From the NCBI GenBank assembly GCA_016214895.1, contig JACRMR010000003.1, forward strand, positions 434,001-498,000: a DNA stretch of 64,000 nt. The letters are read 5' to 3'. Source of the stretch: a candidate division KSB1 bacterium (GTDB lineage Bacteria > Electryoneota > RPQS01). Of this stretch, positions 44,296 through 53,554 are shown piece by piece; the stretch's first letter is position 1; each line of letters begins with the position of its first letter. Made by a program: the position numbers and the translations under genes. Below the pieces are notes generated by a model, which saw only the letters and a program-made list of their open reading frames with translations, did no database searches and had not been told where the DNA came from.

Positions 44296-44613
44296 TTAGG
44301 AGTGCAGTCGAGGCGGTCGTTCTATCGAGGGGAGGTAGGTGTGAAAGGTGGAGCTAATGTGGACATACAGAGCTGGAGCCGTCGGCAGCGCCGGAGCACC
44401 GTGGACGTCGAATAGGACCGCGCAGACCACGATGTGGCAAGGACACCCGCATTGCGAATCATCGTGGTCACCTTCCGCGGTGGATGAGGATGTTTCATGC
44501 CCTTCGTCACACGCGTGACCCATCGAACCGATCACCGGGCCGACGGCGATCAGCAGACAAACAAGGGTCACAACGATGAACGGAATGAATCGGGTCAGCA
44601 TCAGGTTTCGCAT
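44296..44613 (-). CDS. Small exported Cys/His-rich protein at head of czc operon
   Basis: This 105-residue protein has a hydrophobic N-terminal segment (about 10-30) that can be a signal peptide or anchor. After it comes a run rich in potential metal ligands: GHACDEGHE, then HDDSQCGCPCH, followed by a β-like tail. ATG at 44613 is chosen over one two codons upstream because the promoter at 44641-44669 would put transcription about 20 bases before it. No family was recognised. Position as first gene of the efflux operon suggests a periplasmic metal-binding or sensing role, which is inference. Confidence 0.65.
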   Translation of the reverse strand: MRNLMLTRFIPFIVVTLVCLLIAVGPVIGSMGHACDEGHETSSSTAEGDHDDSQCGCPCHIVVCAVLFDVHGAPALPTAPALYVHISSTFHTYLPSIERPPRLHS

Positions 44614-44640
44614 TGCCAATATTACTCAATATGCAACCAC

Positions 44641-44669
44641 AATATACAGTATTTAGTTCCATTGGGCAA
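44641..44669 (-). promoter_or_regulatory. Sigma-70-type promoter of czc operon 1
   Basis: On the minus strand TTGCCC (44669-44664) and TATATT (44646-44641) are 17 bases apart. Transcription would begin near 44634, about 20 bases before the ATG at 44613. AT-rich partial inverted repeats around 44620-44650 could be an operator, but no known metal-regulator site was recognised. Confidence 0.55.
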
Positions 44670-44908
44670 GTACCGCGCTCGTCGGTGCAGCCCATGATCG
44701 AGGTTGCAGGCCTCCGGCACGCAATGGAGTCGCAAGTTGCCCCGATTCGCGATCACTCCCGTATTTATAAGAGTTTAATAAACAATAGCATAACAATGAC
44801 TTCCCAACCGGTTACCGACACCGCACCAAGATAAGGTAATTCGTCAAGTCACTATACGAGTGTTGTCACACATCGCCGGAGATGACCTCTGCTGAATAAC
44901 CGTGAGAA

Positions 44909-44928
44909 AAGCCCCTGCGGGGGGGCTT
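44909..44928 (-). terminator. Rho-independent terminator after the serine hydrolase gene
   Basis: The stem AAGCCCC (44909-44915) pairs with GGGGCTT (44922-44928) around a 6-nt loop. On the minus strand the stem runs into TTTTCTCA. It lies about 150 bases past the stop of the serine hydrolase gene. The rest of 44670-45078 shows no gene. Confidence 0.7.
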
Positions 44929-45078
44929 CTACTCGGATGACAGCGAGATCCGCTGTCCAGCAACCAGCATCAACTGAAAACAGGATAAGAGCAGTCCGGC
45001 GGTCTTCAGGGAGGGTGTTTCACAACGTTGATGAGCGTCAGCTCGTTCTGGAGGTTGCCGGACTCCCGTCGAAGCAAC

Positions 45079-47013
45079 CTATTTCAATAGCATGAGCTTC
45101 GTCGCCTGCGAATTGGCGCCAGCATCGAGCCGCGCGATATAGATCCCCGAGGCCAGATCGCTCCCATCAAACGTCACGCGGCGCATTCCTGCCTGCACAA
45201 CTCCATCCTCGAGTACCGCAACTTCCCTCCCCAACAGATCAAACACGCGCAGCGAAACGTACCCGGTCATCTGCAGATTGTAGGCAATCGTGGTTGACGC
45301 ATTAAACGGGTTTGGATAGTTCTGGACTACGGAAATTTCACGCGGTGCTGCACGCGCGTCCGGCGGCTCCGGCGCCGCGAGATGATGCTCCACGTATTCG
45401 AAGATCTCGTTGTAGATGTACCGCGGGCCCCAGTAATCTTCACCGTTGGTCAACACGATAACGCCCGTATTTTCTGCGGGGCAATACCACATATCCGTCG
45501 CGGCCCCATGCTCCAATCCGTGATGTCCCCATACGACTCGCCCCCACCAAGTCCGTGAAATCCAGAACAGACCCCAGACGTAGCCGCCCCACACCGGACT
45601 TGGAAGCTGAGCGCTTGACATCATCTCAACCGTCGTGCTGTCCAGGATTCGAGCTCCGTCAATCTGACCATGCTGCATGAAGGCGATCAGGTGGCGGGCG
45701 AGTTGATTCACGCTCGTACGCAACTGACCGGCGGGAAAGTCAGGATAGCCCGGATGCTGATAGGAAACGTAGCGGCTTCCATTCCACGCATAGGGCACGG
45801 CGGCCTGACTCATGTCCAGATTCGCTTGGAAGAACGAGGAGTTATTCATTCCCAGCGGATGCAAAATGTGCTCCTGGCAGTACTCCTCGAATGCCAGCGA
45901 ATCAGGATTCATTCGCTCCACCAGATAAGCTGCCAGCGTGGCCCCAACGTTGCAGTAGTTCCAAACGGTACCGGGCACTGCGTTGCTGAAGTTCGCTCCC
46001 GCGTGATAGTAAGTGCCCCCGGGCGTCAGATAATTCATCAGGAATTCTCCCAGTGGAATCGGTGAATCGCCGCCCCAAGTATAAAGCTGATCCAGCTCGT
46101 CCCCGTTGTCCGCAATGCCTGACGTGTGCGTCATCAGCATTCGAACCGTAATCGCGGAGTCGGGGTAGAAGGGATGGTGCACTTCCCAGGGCAGATACAG
46201 GTTGATGTCATCATCCAACCCGAACAGACTATCCTCCCAAAGTTGCATCAGCGCGGTCGCGACAACGGTTTTGGAGATCGACGCCAAATGGTAAAGCGTG
46301 GAATCCGTCGGCGCGATGTCCTGCGCGATATTCGCGTTTCCGTAGTTGCCCGTCCAAACGATCTCCCCGTCACGAACGGCACACGCCGACAATCCCGGAA
46401 TATGACGCGCCTGCATGGTCGAATCGATGAAGGAATCCAACTCGGCGGCTGGCTGGTACTCAGTAATGCGCAACTGATAGGCTCCGGCGCTGTTGCCGTA
46501 CCCGTCCACCACGATCAATAGCTCTTGTCCCGCCGACAGCGCAAAACAATACAACTCGGACTGAACTCCGCACACATCATCACTTCCGCAGATGAAATCT
46601 TCCGGATACGACGGTTCTGCGGGGCAAGTGAAATTGAATAGCAGCAAGCCAGTGTCGTATGAACTTCCGCAGAGGGAAATGGTGTAGCGGGCATCCGCCG
46701 GCACGGTCCACTTGTAAGTAATACCTCGTCCTGAACACGCGCCCGAATCCCAGCCGCCCCGCCAGCACGGAGGCCATGCCGGATATGGGCCGTAGTCATT
46801 CGTGGCTCCGACAGTGGTGCCGTTCACGTTGATGGGCAGTGACTGGCCCGAGAGGTCAATGTAGTCAGTGCAGTCGCCCGTGAGAAAGGGATCTCCGGGA
46901 GGTGAACGGAAGACCTCCGAACCCTTACAGAATACTCGATTGCTGAAATCCGCAGCTTGCCCACACACTTGCGGGAGCAGGCAGCCGAGGATTACCACTA
47001 ACAGGATCGCCAC
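45079..47013 (-). CDS. Secreted PPC-domain/serine beta-lactamase-like hydrolase with sorting tail
   Basis: This exported serine hydrolase belongs to the class C beta-lactamase/DD-peptidase superfamily. The GTG at 47013 is chosen because AAAGGAGG lies six bases upstream and it puts the signal peptide (ILLVVILGCLLP) at the very start; a TTG at 47118 is in frame but lacks these marks. Residues about 60-185 form a PPC-like β domain rich in Cys. The hydrolase domain follows, with S245-x-x-K248 (ASISK), Y353-x-N355 (WNYCN) and a late HHG motif (WGHHGLEHG). The last ~80 residues are a type IX-style sorting domain beginning QNYPNPFN. Substrate is unknown: esterase, peptidase or D-amino-acid amidase activity would all fit. 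It is 644 residues long. Confidence 0.88.
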   Translation of the reverse strand: MAILLVVILGCLLPQVCGQAADFSNRVFCKGSEVFRSPPGDPFLTGDCTDYIDLSGQSLPINVNGTTVGATNDYGPYPAWPPCWRGGWDSGACSGRGITYKWTVPADARYTISLCGSSYDTGLLLFNFTCPAEPSYPEDFICGSDDVCGVQSELYCFALSAGQELLIVVDGYGNSAGAYQLRITEYQPAAELDSFIDSTMQARHIPGLSACAVRDGEIVWTGNYGNANIAQDIAPTDSTLYHLASISKTVVATALMQLWEDSLFGLDDDINLYLPWEVHHPFYPDSAITVRMLMTHTSGIADNGDELDQLYTWGGDSPIPLGEFLMNYLTPGGTYYHAGANFSNAVPGTVWNYCNVGATLAAYLVERMNPDSLAFEEYCQEHILHPLGMNNSSFFQANLDMSQAAVPYAWNGSRYVSYQHPGYPDFPAGQLRTSVNQLARHLIAFMQHGQIDGARILDSTTVEMMSSAQLPSPVWGGYVWGLFWISRTWWGRVVWGHHGLEHGAATDMWYCPAENTGVIVLTNGEDYWGPRYIYNEIFEYVEHHLAAPEPPDARAAPREISVVQNYPNPFNASTTIAYNLQMTGYVSLRVFDLLGREVAVLEDGVVQAGMRRVTFDGSDLASGIYIARLDAGANSQATKLMLLK

Positions 47014-47107
47014 GTTCGGCCTCCTTTCAACGCTAATTCTGCTGATGTCCACGAACGATCTCCCACGATGTGTCGTCTTGCGAACGGCTTCCGCGAGCCG
47101 AGCGGCA

Positions 47108-49225
47108 CTAACGCGCAACTGCTTTCACTTGATAGACGCCGTGCCGGTTCATCGCCGGCGTGTCAACGAAGTATGTTGTGTCATGAGGAGCAGGAACTCC
47201 GACTGAATCCATCCGAGTCCCGTCACCCTTCATCACCACATAGTGGTCAACATCGATTTCCGCGCCCAGGGTGTCGAACCGGACCGGCGCCCAGCTCAGC
47301 CACAACAGCTCGAAATCAGGATCATACCGCACGACCAGACTCTCCGGGGCTGCGGGTACGCTGGGTGGATGGGGCGCAAAGTATGAGATGTCATAGATCC
47401 CGAAAAAGTGGTTGTCTGCTACATATGCAAGATCACCAACCACGGAAGCGCTCCAGGCCAAACCCGGCGTGTCGTAGTACCCCACCGGCACGAGCGAAGT
47501 CGGGCTTGTGATGTCAATCACGCGCAGACCGCTCGCGTAATCGGCGACGTAGGCGTAATTCTCCACGACGACGACCCCCGAAGCCACGCCCGGGGTATCA
47601 TAGTATCCCGCCAACGCGGGTGTCGCCGGATTGCCTACGTCAATGACCAGCAGTCCGGAATATCCGGCGGCAACATACGCATAATCTCCGACCACGGCCA
47701 CCGCGGAATACACATCCGAAACATGATCATAGATTCCGATTTGCCACGGCGCCGTAGGTTCGGAAATATCAATCACCCGTAGCCCCCCGCCCCCGTCCGC
47801 CAGATAGGCCAGATTCCCCACCACGGCCACGCCCATTGCGCCCGTAGTTGAGAGCCCCGCTACGTCGAGCGGGGCGGCAGGATCCGTAATATCAAGAACC
47901 CAGAATACTCCGCCTGCGTCTGCCACGTAGGCATAAATACCCGCGACCGCCACGCCCCGGATAGCTGCGTATTCCGCCATCCCAATCGCCCCGACCTCCG
48001 CGGGCCAGAGCGGATCTGAGACGTCGATCACGCGGAGGCCGCCTTCGTAATCCGCGACGTATGCATAGTTACCGGCCACCGCGACCCCGCGCGCATGACC
48101 CGGTGTATCGCAGAAACCCACCTCCATCGGAGCCGCGGGTGTCGAGACATCGATGACGCGCAACCCGGCGGCGTCCGCCGCGACATAGGCATAATTCCCG
48201 ACGACAGCCACGGCCATCGCCGATCCCTGTGAATCGAGAAATCCCAACTCGATGGGAGCGCTGCCGACGGCCACATCTACTACGCGCAGGCCAGCATTGA
48301 AATCGGCGACATAGACGACATCGCCAACCACCGCCACGCCATAGGCGTTTCCGGGCGTGTCATAGAACCCAACCGCAATAAGCGTCGCTGGGTTCGAAAC
48401 ATCGATGACGCGCAATCCGGTGATACCGTCCGCCAAGTACGCATTGCTCCCTGCGATGGCCACACCCCGCGCCTGTCCCGGCGAGTTGTAAAACCCCATG
48501 GGCACGGGCACTGCCGGATCTGTCACGTCGATGACGCGCATCCCGATGCCATCCGTGACGTAGGCAAACTGGCCGGCCACCGCCACCGACAGAACCATGT
48601 TCGGGGTGTTCAAGGCAACGATCGAGACTGGCGCCGCGGGATTTGAGATGTCCAGAATGCGAAGCACTCCGTATTCCTCATCATAGTGGTAGTCCGTCAA
48701 ATAGGCATAGCTCCCCGACACGGTCACCGCCCGCGCTTCTCCATCCGTGGCATAGAACCCGATCTCGGCCGGAATGGATGGCGTCGAGATGTCCACTACT
48801 CTGAGGCCGTTCGTATCATCCGCGACGTAGGCGAGATTACCGGATACGGCTACGTCATGAACGAAACCCGGCGTGTCGTAGGCGCCGACCGCTTCCGGGG
48901 ATGCCGAATTGGAGATATTCACCACGCGTAAGCCACTGAGTCCGTTCGCGACATAGGCGAACTCGCCGGCAACGTCCACACGGAGTGCTGGTTCGGGGGT
49001 GTTGACAAACCCGACGTCTATCGGTCGCGACGAGTTCGAGACATTGACGATGTGTAGTCCGGTGATTCCGGTCGCGCAATACGCGTAGTCGCCGACCACC
49101 TCTACATCGTACGCGTATTCCCAGAAACTGAACAAGCCCACCCGCCGCACGTTCAGACTGTCCTGCGCGATCGCTGCCTGGCCGATCAGTATTCCGGCGA
49201 CCATAGAAATCGTGAATCGCTTCAT
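47108..49225 (-). CDS. Secreted LVIVD-repeat β-propeller protein
   Basis: This exported protein of 705 residues is built almost wholly from about 14 LVIVD-type repeats of some 42 residues, with the pattern VAVVGNYAYVAD--GLRVIDVS-P--P--VG-YDTPG. Such repeats fold into β-propellers. The signal peptide covers residues 1-20 (ending AAIAQ). The last ~90 residues form a fibronectin-III-like domain. No sorting tail is present, unlike the two neighbouring secreted proteins. ATG at 49225 has GGAG six bases upstream and is chosen over the ATG four codons earlier. It lies 24 bases after the preceding gene, so the two are likely co-transcribed. Function is unknown. Confidence 0.85.
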   Translation of the reverse strand: MKRFTISMVAGILIGQAAIAQDSLNVRRVGLFSFWEYAYDVEVVGDYAYCATGITGLHIVNVSNSSRPIDVGFVNTPEPALRVDVAGEFAYVANGLSGLRVVNISNSASPEAVGAYDTPGFVHDVAVSGNLAYVADDTNGLRVVDISTPSIPAEIGFYATDGEARAVTVSGSYAYLTDYHYDEEYGVLRILDISNPAAPVSIVALNTPNMVLSVAVAGQFAYVTDGIGMRVIDVTDPAVPVPMGFYNSPGQARGVAIAGSNAYLADGITGLRVIDVSNPATLIAVGFYDTPGNAYGVAVVGDVVYVADFNAGLRVVDVAVGSAPIELGFLDSQGSAMAVAVVGNYAYVAADAAGLRVIDVSTPAAPMEVGFCDTPGHARGVAVAGNYAYVADYEGGLRVIDVSDPLWPAEVGAIGMAEYAAIRGVAVAGIYAYVADAGGVFWVLDITDPAAPLDVAGLSTTGAMGVAVVGNLAYLADGGGGLRVIDISEPTAPWQIGIYDHVSDVYSAVAVVGDYAYVAAGYSGLLVIDVGNPATPALAGYYDTPGVASGVVVVENYAYVADYASGLRVIDITSPTSLVPVGYYDTPGLAWSASVVGDLAYVADNHFFGIYDISYFAPHPPSVPAAPESLVVRYDPDFELLWLSWAPVRFDTLGAEIDVDHYVVMKGDGTRMDSVGVPAPHDTTYFVDTPAMNRHGVYQVKAVAR

Positions 49226-49249
49226 CTCATGCTCCACGGATTGTGTCTA

Positions 49250-51784
49250 TCACTTTAGCAGCATCAGCTTCCGCGTCTGCGAGAACTCCCCCGCCTCCAG
49301 CCGCGCGAAGTAGATCCCTGAAGCCAAACCGCTGCCGTCGAACACTGTTCGATGCCCGCCGGCTTCGACAATGCCATCCTTGAGCACGGCGACCTCTCTG
49401 CCCAGCAAATCAAACACGCGAAGCGAGATTCGTCCAGCCTTCGGCAGATCGTAGGCAATGTTCGTGGTTGAGTTGAAGGGGTTCGGGTAGTTCTGGCGAA
49501 GCATCAATTCAGTCGGTAGCGGTTCGTGCTCTTCGTGAACAGCTTCGACTTGCTCATCCGCCAGCCTGATGAGATAGACATCGCTGCCACCGGCCCCGAA
49601 GGAGCTTGTTTCACCGGCAATGACATGTCCGCCGTCCGAGCATCGTGCGAGACTCCAACCTCGATCGGCTGCGGATCCTCCCCAGCCCGTGCTCCACACT
49701 GAATTGCCAAGAGAGTCAGTTCTCACCAGATAGACATCCCAGTCACCCGCACCGAATGACCGCGTGAAACCCAAACTGAGAAATCCCCGGTCCGCCGTCT
49801 GGACAACCGACTGGCATTCATCCCAATCGGAGCCTCCATCCGCCCGGTTCCACTCCGCGTATCCGTGGACATCGGTCCTGACAAGATAGGCGTCATAATA
49901 CCCACTGAATGAACAGGACCATCCCCCGAAGATGAATCCTCCGTCTGAAGTCTGCTGGACGGAACGACCCCCGTCGCCCGCCTCACCTCCGTATGTTTGC
50001 GACCAGACAACAAAGCCGTCGGCGTCAGTCCTGACCAGATAGTAATCCCAGTTTCCGGCGCCGTATGATCGCGTCGTCCCTGCAATCACATATCCGCCGT
50101 CTGACAACTGTTGGATTCCCCAGCCCTCGTCGTTACCTTCGCCTCCAATGGTTCTTGTCCAGAGGGTATCGCCCCTTTCATCTGCTTTCACCAGGTAGAT
50201 GTCACGCTGACCCGCCCCGAAGGAACTCGTGATCCCCGCCACGATATAATCTCCGTCGGCGACCTGTTGAACCGAAAATGCCCACTCATCGTTCGCTCCG
50301 CCGAACGTACGTGTCCAGATCGTGTCCCCCTGGCTATCCGTCTTCACGAGGTAGAAGTCCCTGCTGCCCGCGCCAAAGGAAGTCGTAGTTCCGGCCACGA
50401 TGTAGCCGCCGTCCGTGGTCGGTTGCACGGACCGGGCCTCATCCCAGCCGCTTCCTCCATATGCGCGCGCCCACAGCATGTCTCCGAGCCCGTTCGTTTT
50501 CACCAGATAGAAATCACCCGAGCCGGCACCGAGAGACTCGGTTAGTCCTGCCACGATGTAGCCTCCGTCGGCGGTCTCCTGAATAGAATAGCCGTAATCA
50601 TTACCGGCGCCCCCAAGCGTACGCGTCCACACCGTGTCGGGTGCGGTTCCTCCTGACCGTCCGCCGTTGGACGTATGCAAGATTAGACTCCAGGTCGAAT
50701 CAAGCACGCCATTCGAATCGTAACGCCCGGCGGATCCCACAATCCAGCCATGGTTCGCGTCCGCAAAGTCAATGTCTTGAACGCGAGTCAATGGAGCACC
50801 GGTTTCCTGTGTCCACCAAGACACGCCCCCATCCGTGGTGTGTTGGATGACATAGAATGGCGGAGCCCAAGCGCTCAATGCTCCGTTACCCGCGGCCCAG
50901 CCCCAATTCGCGTCAATGAAATCAAAAACGGTCTGAGATTGCCTCACTCCGGGAATTCCATGAGTGCTCCACGTAGCGCCACCATCTGTCGTGCGCCAGA
51001 AGCCGCCCATGTCGTAGCCCTCAGGCATGCATCCCCCAACAATCCAACCGTGGTTCGCATCAATGAACTCTACTCTTCGGAAGGGATATGAGCAATAAGC
51101 CACTTGCGGAGTCCACGTGGCTCCCCCATCCGTCGTGCAATAGACGACTTCTCCATCATCGAGCGATCCGGTGTCGCAGAATCCGCCCACGGTCCAGCCA
51201 TGGTTCACATCCAGGAAATGCACGCCATGCATCAAGTGACTCACGCTCGCCTGTGTCACCCATGTGAGACCCCCGTCGGTAGTGTGCAATATGTCCGAAG
51301 GCGGCGTCCAACAATCCACGCTGCCCACAGCCCAACCGTGGTTCAAGTCAACAAAGTCCACGCTGCTCAAACAGCGACTTGAATCGCTCACCTGCGTGGT
51401 CCAAATCGCGCCGCCATTGGTGGTCCTCATAATAACGGAACGCCGAAAGACGGAAATAGAATCTGACCCTATCACGCTGCCCACCGCCCAACCGTGATCA
51501 ACATCTACGAATTCCACTTCAGTCAGGAAGTACCCTGTGTCACTGCTCTGGATCGTCCACGTTTCGCCGCCATTGGTCGTATGCAGAATGATGCTTCGAC
51601 TGGAATCAGGGTACCAGTAGTCAACAGACCACGCTTGACCTCCGACGGCCCAGCCATTGCTGGTGTCCACAAAAGCGACCGCGTTGAGCGGCAGCTCTGT
51701 CGGCGGAATCTGCCGCTCCCAGCCTTGCGCGAACGCCTCTTGGTTGATCAGCACCGCAATGACGATTGCAACGAAGCTCTTCAT
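49250..51784 (-). CDS. Secreted BNR/YCF48-like and delta-type repeat protein with sorting tail
   Basis: This 844-residue exported protein has a signal peptide at 1-19 (ending EAFAQ). Residues about 25-385 contain repeats of the kind VEFVDVDHGWAVG...HTTNGG-TW, like the BNR/YCF48 β-propeller proteins. Residues about 385-745 contain seven or so repeats of the form TRTFGGANDE--FSVQQ-ADGGYI-AG-T-SFGAG. The end is a type IX-style sorting domain (NYPNPFNSTTN onward) closely matching that of the hydrolase at 45079. AAGGAGG lies six bases before the ATG. Catalytic motifs were not seen. It is first in a group of three secreted-protein genes on the minus strand. Confidence 0.85.
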   Translation of the reverse strand: MKSFVAIVIAVLINQEAFAQGWERQIPPTELPLNAVAFVDTSNGWAVGGQAWSVDYWYPDSSRSIILHTTNGGETWTIQSSDTGYFLTEVEFVDVDHGWAVGSVIGSDSISVFRRSVIMRTTNGGAIWTTQVSDSSRCLSSVDFVDLNHGWAVGSVDCWTPPSDILHTTDGGLTWVTQASVSHLMHGVHFLDVNHGWTVGGFCDTGSLDDGEVVYCTTDGGATWTPQVAYCSYPFRRVEFIDANHGWIVGGCMPEGYDMGGFWRTTDGGATWSTHGIPGVRQSQTVFDFIDANWGWAAGNGALSAWAPPFYVIQHTTDGGVSWWTQETGAPLTRVQDIDFADANHGWIVGSAGRYDSNGVLDSTWSLILHTSNGGRSGGTAPDTVWTRTLGGAGNDYGYSIQETADGGYIVAGLTESLGAGSGDFYLVKTNGLGDMLWARAYGGSGWDEARSVQPTTDGGYIVAGTTTSFGAGSRDFYLVKTDSQGDTIWTRTFGGANDEWAFSVQQVADGDYIVAGITSSFGAGQRDIYLVKADERGDTLWTRTIGGEGNDEGWGIQQLSDGGYVIAGTTRSYGAGNWDYYLVRTDADGFVVWSQTYGGEAGDGGRSVQQTSDGGFIFGGWSCSFSGYYDAYLVRTDVHGYAEWNRADGGSDWDECQSVVQTADRGFLSLGFTRSFGAGDWDVYLVRTDSLGNSVWSTGWGGSAADRGWSLARCSDGGHVIAGETSSFGAGGSDVYLIRLADEQVEAVHEEHEPLPTELMLRQNYPNPFNSTTNIAYDLPKAGRISLRVFDLLGREVAVLKDGIVEAGGHRTVFDGSGLASGIYFARLEAGEFSQTRKLMLLK

Positions 51785-51966
51785 GCGTCGCCTCCTTGAT
51801 TCACCTTATGTTGCCCGCAGAGGAAATTGGCAGGACTGCCTGGACTCGCCTTCGGGGGGCTTCTACTCAGTAGATTGGAGGATCGCACCGCGTCTTTCCG
51901 CGAGTCCAAACCACGGACGAATGCGGACTTAGAGTCACGGTCAATCGGCAACTCCACGCACAAGAA

Positions 51967-52004
51967 AGGCAGACTCTTCCGCCGTCGGTGCGGAGAATCT
52001 GCCT
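51967..52004 (-). terminator. Terminator of the caspase/sigma-factor operon
   Basis: A long imperfect hairpin (outer stem AGGCAGA at 51967-51973 with TCTGCCT at 51998-52004, inner pairs to an AC-rich loop) is followed on the minus strand by TTTCTTG. It lies about 50 bases past the stop of the zinc-finger/TPR gene and before the start of the secreted-protein genes. Confidence 0.75.
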
Positions 52005-52056
52005 GTCCAAAGCGCGCGGCGGAGATCGGACCTCCCCCCCGGATGTTATTGCGGGT

Positions 52057-52905
52057 CTATCGCGTCCCTTTCAGTTTCCAAAGTTTCGTGGCGAGCAGAT
52101 CGGCTCTTGGAGACCAGCGAGATTCTCGATCCACTTGCTCAAGTACCTCCAGTGCGGAGTCCGCCTGATTGTTGAGGAGAAACGCCTGCGCGAGGTACCA
52201 CTGACCGGCGTTACGGACTCCGGGACTCGTGCTTGAAGTCGCTTGCCTCAGGGCTTTGAGGGCCGGACCCGCGTCTTCTTGGAGATAGTAGGAGACGCCC
52301 AGGTAGAGCCAGGCTGAATCGTTCTCGGAATCATGAGTGACCGCTTGGGAGAGTAACGTCGCTGCCCTTTCATAATCACCGGTGCAGTAAGCATCCATGC
52401 CTTCACTGAAGAAATCGCCCGGCTTCGGAGCCTCCATTTCTCGAACACCGTGTCTCTCATAGAGCAAGGGCTCGAACTCCAGCAAACCCAGGTATGCTTT
52501 GCGCGGATAACTCCACATGAGTACCAGGATAGCCACAATCGCTGCCGCGCCAATGGCGGGTGCCAGCACCCAGGACCTGCGCCACTGCGAAAGCCACTGG
52601 ACCTGTCGAGACCACCACGCGGAATAGGGAGACTTTCGATTCGAGTCGCTGACCGCGATAGCGCGTATCTCACTGCAGATCGCCTCATAGGTAACGCCTT
52701 CGTCCTGTAGCCTTGCGAGTAACTCGACGCGACGCTGACGGAGCGCACCCATGGCCGGCAGCATCGTGAAGACCTCATGTCGGCACACCTCGCATTCCAT
52801 CAGATGAACCTCGAAGCGCTCGCGCTCGTCCGGCTTCAGGTCACCCAATTCATAGCGCCAGATGTGGCAGCCGATCGCCGTGTCCGTACAGGAAGCAGCG
52901 TTCAC
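52057..52905 (-). CDS. Zinc-finger anti-sigma-like membrane protein with TPR domain
   Basis: This is the probable partner of the ECF sigma factor encoded just upstream. The GTG at 52905 overlaps the sigma stop as GTGA and gives 282 residues; another GTG at 52944 is in frame. An N-terminal zf-HC2-type site is visible (CHIW..., then HLMECEVCRHE). One membrane helix lies at about 135-155 (LAPAIGAAAIVAILVLMW), and the outer part (about 180-275) has TPR-like helical repeats (GDYERAATLLSQAV and the following AWLYLGVSYYLQ). In known pairs the zinc finger holds the sigma factor until a signal arrives; the TPR part outside could read that signal. This role is inferred from family and position. Confidence 0.82.
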   Translation of the reverse strand: MNAASCTDTAIGCHIWRYELGDLKPDERERFEVHLMECEVCRHEVFTMLPAMGALRQRRVELLARLQDEGVTYEAICSEIRAIAVSDSNRKSPYSAWWSRQVQWLSQWRRSWVLAPAIGAAAIVAILVLMWSYPRKAYLGLLEFEPLLYERHGVREMEAPKPGDFFSEGMDAYCTGDYERAATLLSQAVTHDSENDSAWLYLGVSYYLQEDAGPALKALRQATSSTSPGVRNAGQWYLAQAFLLNNQADSALEVLEQVDRESRWSPRADLLATKLWKLKGTR

Positions 52906-53540
52906 GGATTCAATCCAATCGCTTCTCGAAGCCGTTTGCGACACATGAATATCCGCTTGTCAAATGCTCTCCGTGTTAAGTAAGGCTCCGCAGTGTGGGC
53001 AACGTCCCACACATCAAGCACTGCCTTGCCTTCCAGCATAGCGACGATGAACATCCTGCAGAAACGCGGAAGCCGGACCAATTCGGCGTGAATGCGCTGC
53101 AGCAGGGCGGTTCCATCGATCCGCGCTCCATAGTTGCTCTCTGGATCAGTTTCGCCGATCGGCACCGCTTCTGACGTCTCGTCCACATCGGAGTCCGCGA
53201 AATCCGCCCGATTGCCCCTGATTGACGCACTGGACTTCATATGCCGCAGTGCGTCACCGATCTTGTTATGCATGACCTGCAAGGCGAAGATGTGCGGGTT
53301 ATCTTCGATGTGGCTATACTTGTCGGCAAACACTAAGAGCGTATTTTGTAGAATATCCTCCTGATCCTGCCGCGACCATCCCCATAATCTGGATTGTAAG
53401 GCCACTCGCAATCTTTCCGCAAGCGCCCGACACAGTTTGTCCAAGGCCGCACGATTTCCCCGTTTGGCCTGGCTCAAAAGCTGATTCATCTGGCGGGCTT
53501 CCTCAGACATCGGTCGTTCTAAAGGGTGATCATGGATCAT
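52902..53540 (-). CDS. ECF-type RNA polymerase sigma factor
   Basis: This 212-residue protein has a sigma region 2 (about 28-100, with WSRQDQEDILQNTLLVFADKY) followed by a short acidic linker and a region 4-like helical part (about 140-210, LVRLPRFCRMFIVAML and a following helix-turn-helix). The region 4 DNA-binding helix is less typical than in housekeeping ECF factors. It starts 14 bases after the stop of the caspase gene and overlaps the zinc-finger gene, so the three form one transcription unit. ATG at 53540 or 30 bases further in may be the start. Its target promoters are unknown. Confidence 0.85.
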   Translation of the reverse strand: MIHDHPLERPMSEEARQMNQLLSQAKRGNRAALDKLCRALAERLRVALQSRLWGWSRQDQEDILQNTLLVFADKYSHIEDNPHIFALQVMHNKIGDALRHMKSSASIRGNRADFADSDVDETSEAVPIGETDPESNYGARIDGTALLQRIHAELVRLPRFCRMFIVAMLEGKAVLDVWDVAHTAEPYLTRRAFDKRIFMCRKRLREAIGLNP

Positions 53541-53554
53541 GCCATTCCAGGTGC

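Noticed and set aside
47200-49200. Possible DNA repeat array
   Set aside because: These are LVIVD protein repeats in one open frame with divergent nucleotide sequence.
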